Below, one piece after another: positions 1 through 8,129 of a DNA stretch of 8,935 nt. How positions within the stretch are numbered: position 1 is the first letter of the stretch; each line of letters opens with the position of its first letter. Location of the stretch: positions 14,550 to 23,484 of the forward strand of contig PBCV01000028.1 of assembly GCA_002717915.1 (NCBI GenBank), in the 5' to 3' direction. Origin of the DNA: Fidelibacterota bacterium (lineage in GTDB: Bacteria; Fidelibacterota; Marinisomatia; Marinisomatales; UBA1611). The position numbers and the translations under genes were made by a program. The notes under the pieces are model-generated. The model was given only the letters and a program-made list of their open reading frames with translations. It did not search any database and was not told the DNA's origin.

Positions 1-552
1 GGGATTGGGATGATCCCTATTTTTGATGTTTTGGGGGCGTTCAACCGATTTCTTTTAGGTGTTCCGGCATCTGATTCTCATAATGTTGTAAATGGAATTT
101 TACACGGGGGTGTAACAGTCACAGGAAATTTTAATGTGACTGCCGGGCTGGCCACCATCACATTTTTTTCTATCATAATTGCCGGTGCCCTGGCCCATGG
201 ATTTATCAATCATTGGAAAAATCTGGTTCCCCATGGATTAGCGTGGCCCGTTTATATTATCTTGATTCCTATTGAGATCATGGGACTTTTTGTAAAACCT
301 TTTGCACTGACCATGCGTTTGGCTGCAAATATGACTGGGGGTCACATTGCTCTACTGGCACTTTTATCTCTCATGGCTATTTTTGGCGAAATGTTTCATA
401 GTACAGCAGCAGGACTGGGTGTGGCATTTGTCGCAATCCCTATCGCTGTGGCTATTTCGGCACTTGAAATCATTGTCGTTCTGGTGCAGGCATATGTATT
501 TACTTTGCTAACAGCTGTGTTTGTTGGAATGGCAATCAATGTTCATCATTAA
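1..552 (+). CDS. atpB: F1Fo ATP synthase subunit a, 5'-truncated by window edge
   Basis: Membrane stator subunit that forms the two proton half-channels against the c-ring. The reading frame is already open at base 1 (Gly-Ile-Gly precedes the first Met at base 10), so that Met is internal and the N-terminus lies outside the window. Residues are numbered from that Met. The essential arginine is R103 (codon 316-318) in ALTMRLAANM, matching E. coli aR210, with N107 matching N214. E89 and K96 match E196 and K203. Where E. coli has the E219/H245 pair, this protein has H112 and E153, the known swapped arrangement found in many other lineages. Q160 in LVQAYVF matches Q252. RLAANM replaces the commoner RLFGNM. 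Several hydrophobic helices are visible. It is the first visible gene of the operon, 20 bp before atpE. Identity is certain; only the start is missing. Confidence 0.97.
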   Translation, partial: GIGMIPIFDVLGAFNRFLLGVPASDSHNVVNGILHGGVTVTGNFNVTAGLATITFFSIIIAGALAHGFINHWKNLVPHGLAWPVYIILIPIEIMGLFVKPFALTMRLAANMTGGHIALLALLSLMAIFGEMFHSTAAGLGVAFVAIPIAVAISALEIIVVLVQAYVFTLLTAVFVGMAINVHH

Positions 553-572
553 ATAAAAAAAGGATATAAATA

Positions 573-788
573 ATGGAAGCAACTGTATTTGTACCAGTCG
601 GATTAGGTCTGACGGTAATTGGAGCTGGATTGGGGATAGGTCGTTTTGCAGCATCGGCAGCGGAGAGTATTGCCCGCCAGCCAGAAGCTGCTGATAAGAT
701 CACTGCTGCTGTGAATCTGCCGCTCTTTCTTTTGGAAGGTGTTGCAATTCTGGCAGAAGTGTTCATTTTTTTAATGCTAATTCTTTAA
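573..788 (+). CDS. atpE: F1Fo ATP synthase subunit c (proteolipid)
   Basis: 71-residue helical hairpin that oligomerises into the rotor c-ring. Helix 1 carries the glycine-rich GAGLGIG (18-24), the polar loop is the canonical ARQPEA (34-39), and helix 2 carries the ion-binding carboxylate E55 in FLLEGVA. The sodium-type signature is absent: I22 stands where sodium c-subunits have Gln, and G56 follows E55 instead of Ser/Thr, so proton coupling is inferred. Two oddities occur in helix 2: a second glutamate, E62, seven residues (two turns) after E55, and P50 five residues before it. An AAAAGGA ribosome site lies about 8 bp before the ATG. At 71 residues it is slightly shorter than the usual 75-85. 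It is followed 20 bp later by atpF. Confidence 0.97.
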   Translation: MEATVFVPVGLGLTVIGAGLGIGRFAASAAESIARQPEAADKITAAVNLPLFLLEGVAILAEVFIFLMLIL

Positions 789-790
789 AC

Positions 791-808
791 AGGAATTCTT
801 AAGGAATT
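791..808 (+). promoter_or_regulatory. Doubled AGGAATT ribosome-site region before atpF
   Basis: The 20-bp gap between atpE and atpF contains AGGAATT twice (791-797 and 802-808). The proximal AAGGA ends only three bases before the atpF ATG, closer than usual, and the distal AGGA lies 14 bases away. AATTC (794-798) and GAATT (804-808) could pair across a 5-base loop, partly covering the proximal site. The pairing is short and AT-rich, so it is weak. An effect on the c:b synthesis ratio is conjecture. Confidence 0.35.
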
Positions 809-1384
809 ATGGATCAATACTGGGGTATTCCCGGAGACGAAGGCCTTTATGAGTCCACAGAAGCTCAAGGAGGGGCAGGTGTTCCAAACCCTTTAGTCCA
901 ATTGGATCCGGGTCTGTTCATCTGGACGATCCTTACTTTTCTGATCCTTTTCTTTGTGTTGTCAAAATTCGCGTGGAAACCATTGCTAACACTATTGGAA
1001 TCCCGGGAAAACACGATCAAATCTTCTTTGGAAGACGCTGAAAAGGCCAAGCAGGAATTAGAACGTCTCAATACTGAATCTGAAGCCATCATTTCTGAGG
1101 CGAGATCTGAAGCCCAATCTATTCGTGTAGAAGCGAAATCTGCTGCTGAAAAGATCAAGGCAGATATTATGGCTCAAGCTGGCGAAGATGCAAAAAAAGT
1201 TCGGGATGAAACTGAAAAACAGATCCAGGTTGAAAAAGATAAGGCGATCAGCGAGGTTCGTCAAGAAGTTGTAGGCTTGGCTATAACCGTAGCTGAAAAA
1301 GTCATTAGGAAGAATCTGTCTAAGGAAGATAACCAAGACCTTATTGAAGACTCATTAAAGAACCTGAAAGGTTATGATGCGTAA
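809..1384 (+). CDS. atpF: F1Fo ATP synthase subunit b (peripheral stalk)
   Basis: Peripheral-stalk subunit that anchors delta and F1 to subunit a. At 191 residues it is longer than the usual 155-170. An unusually long, acidic, glycine-containing stretch (residues 1-33) precedes the single membrane helix (about 36-52, FIWTILTFLILFFVLSKFAW), which is followed by the conserved WKPLL. Residues about 62-150 form a long charged, alanine- and glutamate-rich coiled coil with no Pro, typical of the dimeric stalk. The C-terminal part (VVGLAITVAEKVIRKNL, 154-170) matches the delta-binding end of the family. The ATG at 809 is preceded by AAGGAATT, and no other in-frame ATG precedes the membrane helix, so the N-terminal extension looks real. 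The gene overlaps the start of atpH by 11 bp. There is one copy only; no b' subunit gene is seen. Confidence 0.96.
   Translation: MDQYWGIPGDEGLYESTEAQGGAGVPNPLVQLDPGLFIWTILTFLILFFVLSKFAWKPLLTLLESRENTIKSSLEDAEKAKQELERLNTESEAIISEARSEAQSIRVEAKSAAEKIKADIMAQAGEDAKKVRDETEKQIQVEKDKAISEVRQEVVGLAITVAEKVIRKNLSKEDNQDLIEDSLKNLKGYDA
1367..1371 (+). promoter_or_regulatory. Ribosome binding site inside atpF deciding the atpH start
   Basis: AAAGG lies within the last codons of atpF. Two consecutive in-frame ATG codons follow, at 1374 and 1377. Spacing is 2 bases to the first and 5 to the second, so the second ATG is the more plausible initiation codon, making AtpH 178 residues. Because the site lies inside atpF, translation of the two genes is probably coupled. 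Confidence 0.45.
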
Positions 1385-1913
1385 ACATACCGCAAAGCAC
1401 CTTACCGAAGCACTGTACACGGTTTCAGAATCAAACAATGTTTTGGATGCTGTGTATAATGCTCTAACAATCTTGAATGAATTGGTTCGGACAGATAGCC
1501 AGTTTCGTACCTTCATTCAATCAAAAAGAATAACAGGTGAAGACAAAACAAAAATCTTAAACACTGTTCTGGGCGAATTTGGTCAGCCATTGGTTGGTGA
1601 ATTGGTTTCTCATTTCGAAGGGAGCCAAGCATTACACCAATTGCAAGATGTGACAAATCTCTTCAATCACCGCTATAAAGTAGGGAAAAATATTGTATCT
1701 GTTGAAGGAACAGTCGCCAGTGAATTGGATGAATCTGAAATTGTATCCTTAAAATCTTCATTGAGCTCCGCTCTTGATAAAACCATAGATTTATCTCTTA
1801 AGGTTGATGAATCTTTGGTTGGTGGAATAAGACTTAGGATCGAAAATACATTCTTGGATGCAACTGTGCAGAACCAATTATACACACTCAAACAGGAGTT
1901 GCTGCAATCATAA
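1374..1913 (+). CDS. atpH: F1Fo ATP synthase subunit delta (OSCP homologue)
   Basis: Links the top of the F1 head to the C-terminus of the b stalk. It has 179 residues (178 if the second ATG is used), normal for the family. The N-terminal helical domain (about 1-100) is divergent: the usual YAxAL start is seen only loosely as AKHLTEALY. The C-terminal domain is clear, with VDESLVGGIRLRIENTFLDA (144-163) being the family's beta-strand signature, then a final helix QNQLYTLKQEL. Identity rests on that C-terminal signature plus its position between atpF and atpA. It overlaps atpF by 11 bp and ends 14 bp before atpA. I see no frameshift or missing segment. Confidence 0.94.
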   Translation: MMRKHTAKHLTEALYTVSESNNVLDAVYNALTILNELVRTDSQFRTFIQSKRITGEDKTKILNTVLGEFGQPLVGELVSHFEGSQALHQLQDVTNLFNHRYKVGKNIVSVEGTVASELDESEIVSLKSSLSSALDKTIDLSLKVDESLVGGIRLRIENTFLDATVQNQLYTLKQELLQS

Positions 1914-1927
1914 AATATTAGGAAATC

Positions 1928-3451
1928 ATGGATATACATACTGATCAATTAACCCAGTTACTTCGCGAACAGATTGAAAAATTCGATGGTTCGGTTGATG
2001 TAGCAGAGGTCGGAGAAGTTATTGAAGTGGGTGATGGTGTTGCCCGTACATCCGGTCTTGAAAATGTAATGAGTTCTGAACTGGTTGAACTTCCAAATGG
2101 TGTTTTTGGAATGGCATTGAACCTGGAAGAAGATAATGTAGGTCTTGTGTTGTTTGGCGAAACTCGACTGGTAAAAGAAGGTGACCTTGCAAAAAGGACA
2201 GGTCGTTTGGTTGAAACACCTGTAGGAGATGCAATGTTGGGACGGGTGGTTAATCCTCTGGGCCAGCCTATAGATGGAAAAGGTCCAATCGATACATCCC
2301 ATTCCCTTCCCATTGAACGAAAAGCATTAGGCGTGATGGCTCGCCAGCCTGTGAAAGAACCACTACAAACGGGTATAAAAGCTATAGACAGCATGATCCC
2401 CATTGGTCGTGGCCAACGGGAATTGATTATTGGAGATCGACAGACAGGAAAAACAGCTGTTGCAATAGATACCATTATTAATCAGCAATACACTCATAAG
2501 ACAGATACCCCTGTATACTGTATTTATGTTGCGATCGGACAAAAAGCATCCACGGTTGCTGCTCTGGTGAAAGAACTGGAAACCAATGGTGCCATGGAAT
2601 ACACAACTGTGGTTGCGGCAAATGCATCAGACCCGGCTCCCATGCAATATATTGCGCCCTATGCTGGCGCTGCCATGGGCGAATATTTTCGGGATGACGG
2701 GAAACACGCCCTGATCATTTATGACGATCTTTCTAAACAGGCTGTTGCCTACCGTCAAATGTCACTGGTCCTGCGCCGGCCCCCAGGACGTGAAGCATTC
2801 CCTGGAGATGTGTTCTATCTCCACAGCCGGTTGCTTGAACGGGCATCAAAACTTTCTGCTGATTTAGGTGGTGGTTCCTTAACAGCTTTGCCCATCATTG
2901 AGACGCAGGAAGGAGATGTTGCTGCTTTTATCCCAACCAATGTGATCTCGATTACAGATGGGCAGATCTATCTTGAGACAAATTTATTTAATTCTGGGAT
3001 TCGCCCAGCAATTGATGTGGGTTTATCCGTCTCTCGTGTAGGCGGTAATGCACAGATCAAAGCTATGAAATCTGTAGCGGGGACTCTTCGATTAGATCTA
3101 GCTCAATATCGTGAATTAGAAGCATTTGCAAAATTTGGTTCTGATCTGGATAAAGCCACCTTAGTCCAGCTGACCCGGGGAGAGCGGATGGTTGAAATCT
3201 TAAAACAGAATCAATACGTTCCCATGGATGTGGAGAAACAGGTAGCTATTATTTTTGCTGCTTCCAAAGGACATCTGGATGATCTCCCTGTAGATCAGAT
3301 AGCAGATTTTGAACGAGGATTATTTGAATATCTTGATGCAAATGCAGCTGACTCCCTCGCATCTATTGTTAGCGATGGAAAAATCGCAGATAAAACAGCA
3401 GAAATGCTTGAAAAGGCAATCGTGGACTACAAAGCAGGATTTGTTGTCTAA
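1928..3451 (+). CDS. atpA: F1Fo ATP synthase subunit alpha
   Basis: Non-catalytic nucleotide-binding subunit of the alpha3beta3 head. It has 507 residues, normal for the family. The N-terminal helix (1-20) would bind delta, and a beta-barrel follows (about 25-95). The Walker A loop is GDRQTGKT (169-176), including the alpha-specific Gln, and the Walker B strand is [10 protein letters not shown] (261-270). The catalytic-site arginine finger is R370 in the alpha signature [14 protein letters not shown] (360-373). The C-terminal helical domain is complete (to about 507). Start: TTAGGAAATC precedes the ATG with good spacing. The next gene, atpG, begins 6 bp after the stop. Nothing is missing and no insertion is seen. 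Confidence 0.99.
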   Translation: MDIHTDQLTQLLREQIEKFDGSVDVAEVGEVIEVGDGVARTSGLENVMSSELVELPNGVFGMALNLEEDNVGLVLFGETRLVKEGDLAKRTGRLVETPVGDAMLGRVVNPLGQPIDGKGPIDTSHSLPIERKALGVMARQPVKEPLQTGIKAIDSMIPIGRGQRELIIGDRQTGKTAVAIDTIINQQYTHKTDTPVYCIYVAIGQKASTVAALVKELETNGAMEYTTVVAANASDPAPMQYIAPYAGAAMGEYFRDDGKHALIIYDDLSKQAVAYRQMSLVLRRPPGREAFPGDVFYLHSRLLERASKLSADLGGGSLTALPIIETQEGDVAAFIPTNVISITDGQIYLETNLFNSGIRPAIDVGLSVSRVGGNAQIKAMKSVAGTLRLDLAQYRELEAFAKFGSDLDKATLVQLTRGERMVEILKQNQYVPMDVEKQVAIIFAASKGHLDDLPVDQIADFERGLFEYLDANAADSLASIVSDGKIADKTAEMLEKAIVDYKAGFVV

Positions 3452-3457
3452 TCACTG

Positions 3458-4312
3458 ATGGCTAATCTGAAGGACATTCGTGACCGGATCAAGTCGGTCA
3501 AAAGTATCCAGAAGGTAACCAAAGCTATGAAAATGGTAGCTGCGGCTAAGATGCGTAGAGCACAGGAACGGATGGAACAATCTCGTCCCTATAGTAATTC
3601 TCTAGCTGAGGTCATCCAACATTTATTGCCTGATGTAGACCGAGAAATGCTCCCATTATTAGATGTCCGGGATGTTAAGCGAAAAGCGTACGTGGTTGTA
3701 TCTGCCGACCGTGGACTCGCTGGCGCATTCAATACCAATTTACTAAAAATTGCACAGAAAGAGATTGATGAGTTTGGCAAAGAAAATGTAGATCTATTCT
3801 GTATTGGTAAAAAATCTCGTGATCATTTCAAGCGTCGCGATTATAACATTATTGAAAGTCATGTGGAATTCTGGGCAGAAATGAAGTTTGAAAATGCCAT
3901 GATGATCGGCAGGAGTATTATCGACCATTTCACCAGTGGTCAGGTAGATGAGATTCATGTCGCCTATAATTATTTTTTGAATATTGCTCACCAGGAAGTG
4001 AAATCTGAATCTCTTCTTCCACTGGTGTACGAAAGTGTTGAAGGTGTCTCCCATAATCGGCTGTATGAACCGTCCAAAGAAGAATTAGTAACATCATTAA
4101 TTCCGCGTCATTTGAATGTGCAGATGTGGAAATATTTACTTGAATCCTATGCCAGTGAACAGGCGGCACGGATGCTTTCCATGGAAAATGCCACATCCAA
4201 TGCTCAGGATATGATCAAAGACCTAACCCTACAATTCAATAAGGCTAGACAAGCTGCGATTACAACAGAAATGCTTGAGATCGTGGGCGGTGCTGAAGCC
4301 TTAGGTAAATAA
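3458..4312 (+). CDS. atpG: F1Fo ATP synthase subunit gamma (central shaft)
   Basis: Rotor shaft that turns inside alpha3beta3. It has 284 residues, typical for bacteria. The N-terminal shaft helix carries DIRDRIKSVKSIQKVTKAMK (6-25) and MVAAAKMRRAQ. The Rossmann-like middle domain begins near AYVVVSADRGLAGAFN (77-92). The C-terminal helix ends with the family signature ITTEMLEIVGGAEAL (268-282). There is no chloroplast-type redox insertion. No Shine-Dalgarno sequence is visible in the 6 bases after atpA or just before them, so initiation probably depends on ribosomes finishing atpA. A 15-bp gap with a clear AAAAAGGA precedes atpD. Confidence 0.98.
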   Translation: MANLKDIRDRIKSVKSIQKVTKAMKMVAAAKMRRAQERMEQSRPYSNSLAEVIQHLLPDVDREMLPLLDVRDVKRKAYVVVSADRGLAGAFNTNLLKIAQKEIDEFGKENVDLFCIGKKSRDHFKRRDYNIIESHVEFWAEMKFENAMMIGRSIIDHFTSGQVDEIHVAYNYFLNIAHQEVKSESLLPLVYESVEGVSHNRLYEPSKEELVTSLIPRHLNVQMWKYLLESYASEQAARMLSMENATSNAQDMIKDLTLQFNKARQAAITTEMLEIVGGAEALGK

Positions 4313-5724
<1,412 letters not shown>

Positions 5725-5725
<1 letters not shown>

Positions 5726-6126
5726 TGAATGTGTTCAACCTTGAAATTGTAACTCCGATTCGCGGCGCCCTTGATAAAGGTCAGGTGGGTTATGTCCGCT
5801 GCCCTGGCCTGGATGGATCCTTTGGTATAATGGCGAATCATCAAGAAGGAATCTTTGCCCTTACTGTAGGAGAAATCAAATTAACACGGGATGGGCAGGA
5901 TGAATTTCTTGCAACCGGAGGGGGCTTTGCAGAAATTATGGGGCATACAGTAAAACTACTTGTAGAGTCAGTTGAAAAATCTTCCGAAATTGATGCGCAA
6001 CGTGCTGAAAAATCATTAGATCGTGCCAGAACCCGTAAATCAGAACAGGATTCTGAATTAAATGAAGTGAGAATAGAAGCTTCACTTACACGGGCATTGA
6101 ACCGGTTACGGGTTTCAAAAAGATAA
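5725..6126 (+). CDS. atpC: F1Fo ATP synthase subunit epsilon
   Basis: Foot of the central stalk, contacting gamma and the c-ring; in many bacteria its C-terminal helices inhibit ATP hydrolysis. It has 133 residues, full length. The N-terminal beta-sandwich includes DGSFGIMANHQEGIFAL (30-46) and LATGGGFAEI (62-71), both family hallmarks. The C-terminal two-helix domain is present (about 90-130, with RAEKSLDRARTR and SLTRALNRLRV) and rich in Arg/Lys, so the auto-inhibitory arm could exist here. The ATG overlaps the atpD stop by one base, and no independent ribosome site is evident, so re-initiation after atpD is inferred. It is the last gene of the operon, with the terminator 22 bp downstream. 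Confidence 0.97.
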
Positions 6127-6148
6127 ACAACAATTCCAACTGAATTCG

Positions 6149-6183
6149 AAAAAAACCGCCCGTAATTTCGTAGCGGTTTTTTT
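6149..6183 (+). terminator. Rho-independent terminator after atpC
   Basis: A-tract plus ACCGC (6149-6159) pairs with GCGGT plus T-tract (6173-6183), giving an 11-bp stem around a 13-base loop. The loop can close further by two base pairs (CG 6161-6162 with CG 6169-6170). The T-run on the 3' side is continuous, the textbook intrinsic terminator form. It ends the atp operon. The next start codon, of aspS, lies only 20 bases after the T-run, so the hairpin is also effectively in the aspS leader. Confidence 0.9.
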
Positions 6184-6203
6184 ATGCCTGTATTGAATTA
6201 AAC

Positions 6204-7958
6204 ATGTATAAGCGCACACATACTTGTGGAGAACTTCGAAAATCCAATGTGGGGGAAGTCGTATCCTTAAACGGTTGGGTCAATACAGTGCGGCTGCACG
6301 GGCAGGTCGTTTTTGTGGACCTGCGGGACCGCTATGGGAAAACACAAGTTGTATTTGATACTGAATCCTTTTCCGGTGATTTTGAAGCCGTGAAAAAATT
6401 ATCCATGGAGGATGTCCTTTCTATCCGGGGTACTATCAGTGACAGGGATGAAACCGCCATCAATCCAAACATCGACACAGGCGAAATTGAAGTAGCAGTT
6501 TCCGAATATATTATGCTAAATGAAGCGTCGCCACTGCCATTTGTATTGAATGACCGTGAAAATGCTGAAGAAAATCTGCGGTTAAAATACCGGTATCTCG
6601 AGCTCAGAATGGATGAACTCCAGCATAATATTTTAACGCGCCATAAAACATATCAGGCAACCCGCGGTTTTTTGTCCGATAATAATTTTGTAGAAGTGGA
6701 AACACCGGTACTTATGAAATCTACACCGGAAGGCGCCCGGGATTATTTGGTACCCAGCCGAATTCACAATGGAAAATTCTATGCACTTCCCCAGTCTCCA
6801 CAGATCTATAAACAGATCCTGATGATCTCAGGGTACGATCGTTATTTCCAGATCGTGAAATGTTTCCGTGATGAAGATCTCCGGGCAGACCGACAGCCCG
6901 AATTCACCCAGATAGATATTGAAATGTCGTTTGTGGATGAAAATGAAATTTTCTTTCATATGGAAGGCATGACCCGTCATATATTCAAATCTGTGCAAAA
7001 TATTGACCTTCCCGATCCATTTCTGAGATTGACCTACGCTGAAGCCATGGAAACCTATGGGTCCGATAAACCGGATCTTCGTTATGAAATGAGGCTCAAG
7101 GATGTGAAAGAATTCACAGATGTGTCCGAATTCAATGCCTTCAAATCTGCTGCAGTGGTTAAAGGACTTGTGGTTGAAGGCGGGGCAAAATATTCCAGGA
7201 AGATCATCGATGAATTAACCAACCATGTGAAAAAATACAAAGCAAAAGGGCTGGCCTGGATGAAGGCTGAAGATGGAGTATTTATGGGTGGCATCTCAAA
7301 GTTTTTCTCCGATGAATTACAACAATCCATGTTTGAAAAGCTGAGTGTGAATCATGGCGATATTTTATTTATGATCGGTGATAATGCTTCAATTGCCTTG
7401 AATGCTTTGGGGCACCTTCGAGTTGACATTGCCAGAAGGGAGAAATTGTTCAGTAATGATCAATTTATACCAGTCTGGATCACAGAATTCCCAATGTTTG
7501 ATTATGATGATGAAACAGAACGGTTCATAGCCATGCACCATCCTTTCACTGCTCCAAGAGATGAAGACGTTGAGAAATTAGATTCAGATCCGTCCAATGC
7601 CCTGAGCCGCGGCTACGACCTGACTATGAATGGTAATGAAATTGCTGGCGGGTCAATTCGTATCCACTCACCAAAAATACAGGAAAAGGTATTTTCCTTG
7701 TTAGGTTTGAGCCAGGATGAAGCTGTAGAAAAATTTGGTTTTTTAGTGGAAGCTCTGACCTACGGAGCACCACCCCACGGCGGTATCGCCTTTGGATTTG
7801 ACAGGTTGGTCATGCTCCTGGCCGGGACTGATAACATCCGGGATGTGATTGCATTTCCGAAAACCACATCGGCAACATCCATTATGGATCAAAGCCCCAG
7901 CAATGTTGGCATAGACCAGTTAAATGAACTGGGAATTCTGATAAAAAAAACTGAATAA
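6204..7958 (+). CDS. aspS: Aspartyl-tRNA synthetase, bacterial type with GAD domain
   Basis: Class IIb synthetase that charges tRNA with aspartate in the cytoplasm. It has 584 residues, normal for the bacterial type. The N-terminal OB-fold anticodon domain spans about 1-105 (GWVNTVRLHGQVVFVDLRDR, 24-43). The catalytic core includes TPEGARDYLVPSR (174-186) and ALPQSPQIYKQ. Motif 2 is FRDEDLRADRQPEFTQIDIE (221-240). The bacterial insertion (GAD) domain spans about 290-420, and motif 3 is GGIAFGFDRLVMLL (526-539) with its class II Arg. H32 falls where E. coli has Leu, and T84 where E. coli has Lys, two places reported to affect tRNA-Asp/tRNA-Asn discrimination. This is consistent with a non-discriminating enzyme but does not prove it. 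No clear ribosome site precedes the ATG; no better in-frame start is seen. Confidence 0.98.
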   Translation: MYKRTHTCGELRKSNVGEVVSLNGWVNTVRLHGQVVFVDLRDRYGKTQVVFDTESFSGDFEAVKKLSMEDVLSIRGTISDRDETAINPNIDTGEIEVAVSEYIMLNEASPLPFVLNDRENAEENLRLKYRYLELRMDELQHNILTRHKTYQATRGFLSDNNFVEVETPVLMKSTPEGARDYLVPSRIHNGKFYALPQSPQIYKQILMISGYDRYFQIVKCFRDEDLRADRQPEFTQIDIEMSFVDENEIFFHMEGMTRHIFKSVQNIDLPDPFLRLTYAEAMETYGSDKPDLRYEMRLKDVKEFTDVSEFNAFKSAAVVKGLVVEGGAKYSRKIIDELTNHVKKYKAKGLAWMKAEDGVFMGGISKFFSDELQQSMFEKLSVNHGDILFMIGDNASIALNALGHLRVDIARREKLFSNDQFIPVWITEFPMFDYDDETERFIAMHHPFTAPRDEDVEKLDSDPSNALSRGYDLTMNGNEIAGGSIRIHSPKIQEKVFSLLGLSQDEAVEKFGFLVEALTYGAPPHGGIAFGFDRLVMLLAGTDNIRDVIAFPKTTSATSIMDQSPSNVGIDQLNELGILIKKTE

Positions 7959-7961
7959 TAA

Positions 7962-8129
7962 TTATTTAAGCAAGATTGTTCGTTTAGTTCCTAAAATCTT
8001 TCCATCCAGTTTCAGTTGATAAAAGTAAACACTGGAACTTAATCCATTTGAATCCCATACATTGGATTGTCCACTTTGGTGTTGATGTTGATTTACAGGA
8101 GTGTGACTGGTTTTAACCCAGATGCCATT
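7962..8129 (-). pseudogene. Orphan C-terminal sorting-domain tail (T9SS type A or FlgD-Ig-like), gene body lost
   Basis: On the minus strand a frame is open from 8129 to a TAA at 7964-7962 (55 codons), with an in-frame stop at 8132-8130 and no plausible start codon. Its translation contains NVWDSNGLSSSVYFYQLKLD followed by GKILGTKRTILLK and stop. That is the pattern WDGxN..GxxVxSGVYFYxLxxGxxxxTRKxxLLK that ends proteins exported by type IX secretion, and also FlgD-Ig-like tails. The frame ends three bases from the aspS stop. Its upstream part runs into the 3' end of the permease gene in the +1 frame, so the gene body is gone and only the tail of a formerly larger secreted protein seems to remain. 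Recognisable similarity covers roughly 8099-7962. The family call comes from pattern memory only. Confidence 0.6.

Noticed and set aside
573..788. Sodium-coupled ATP synthase
   Set aside because: The c subunit lacks the Gln in helix 1 and the Ser/Thr after the key Glu that mark sodium-binding rings.
1945..2475. Long minus-strand open frame (176 codons) opposite atpA
   Set aside because: It lies wholly inside the certain atpA gene, has low-complexity Ser/Pro/Thr/Arg-rich composition typical of an antisense shadow, and has no recognisable domain.
7950..7970. AT-rich palindrome AATAATTATT just after the aspS stop as a terminator
   Set aside because: The stem is entirely A/T, short and without a T-run after a GC stem; it could not be separated from chance in AT-rich spacer.
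8113..8129. Programmed +1 frameshift fusing the permease to the sorting-domain tail
   Set aside because: The tail is indeed in the +1 frame, but there is no slippery sequence or stimulating structure, and an outer-surface export tail on an inner-membrane permease makes no functional sense; a remnant is simpler.
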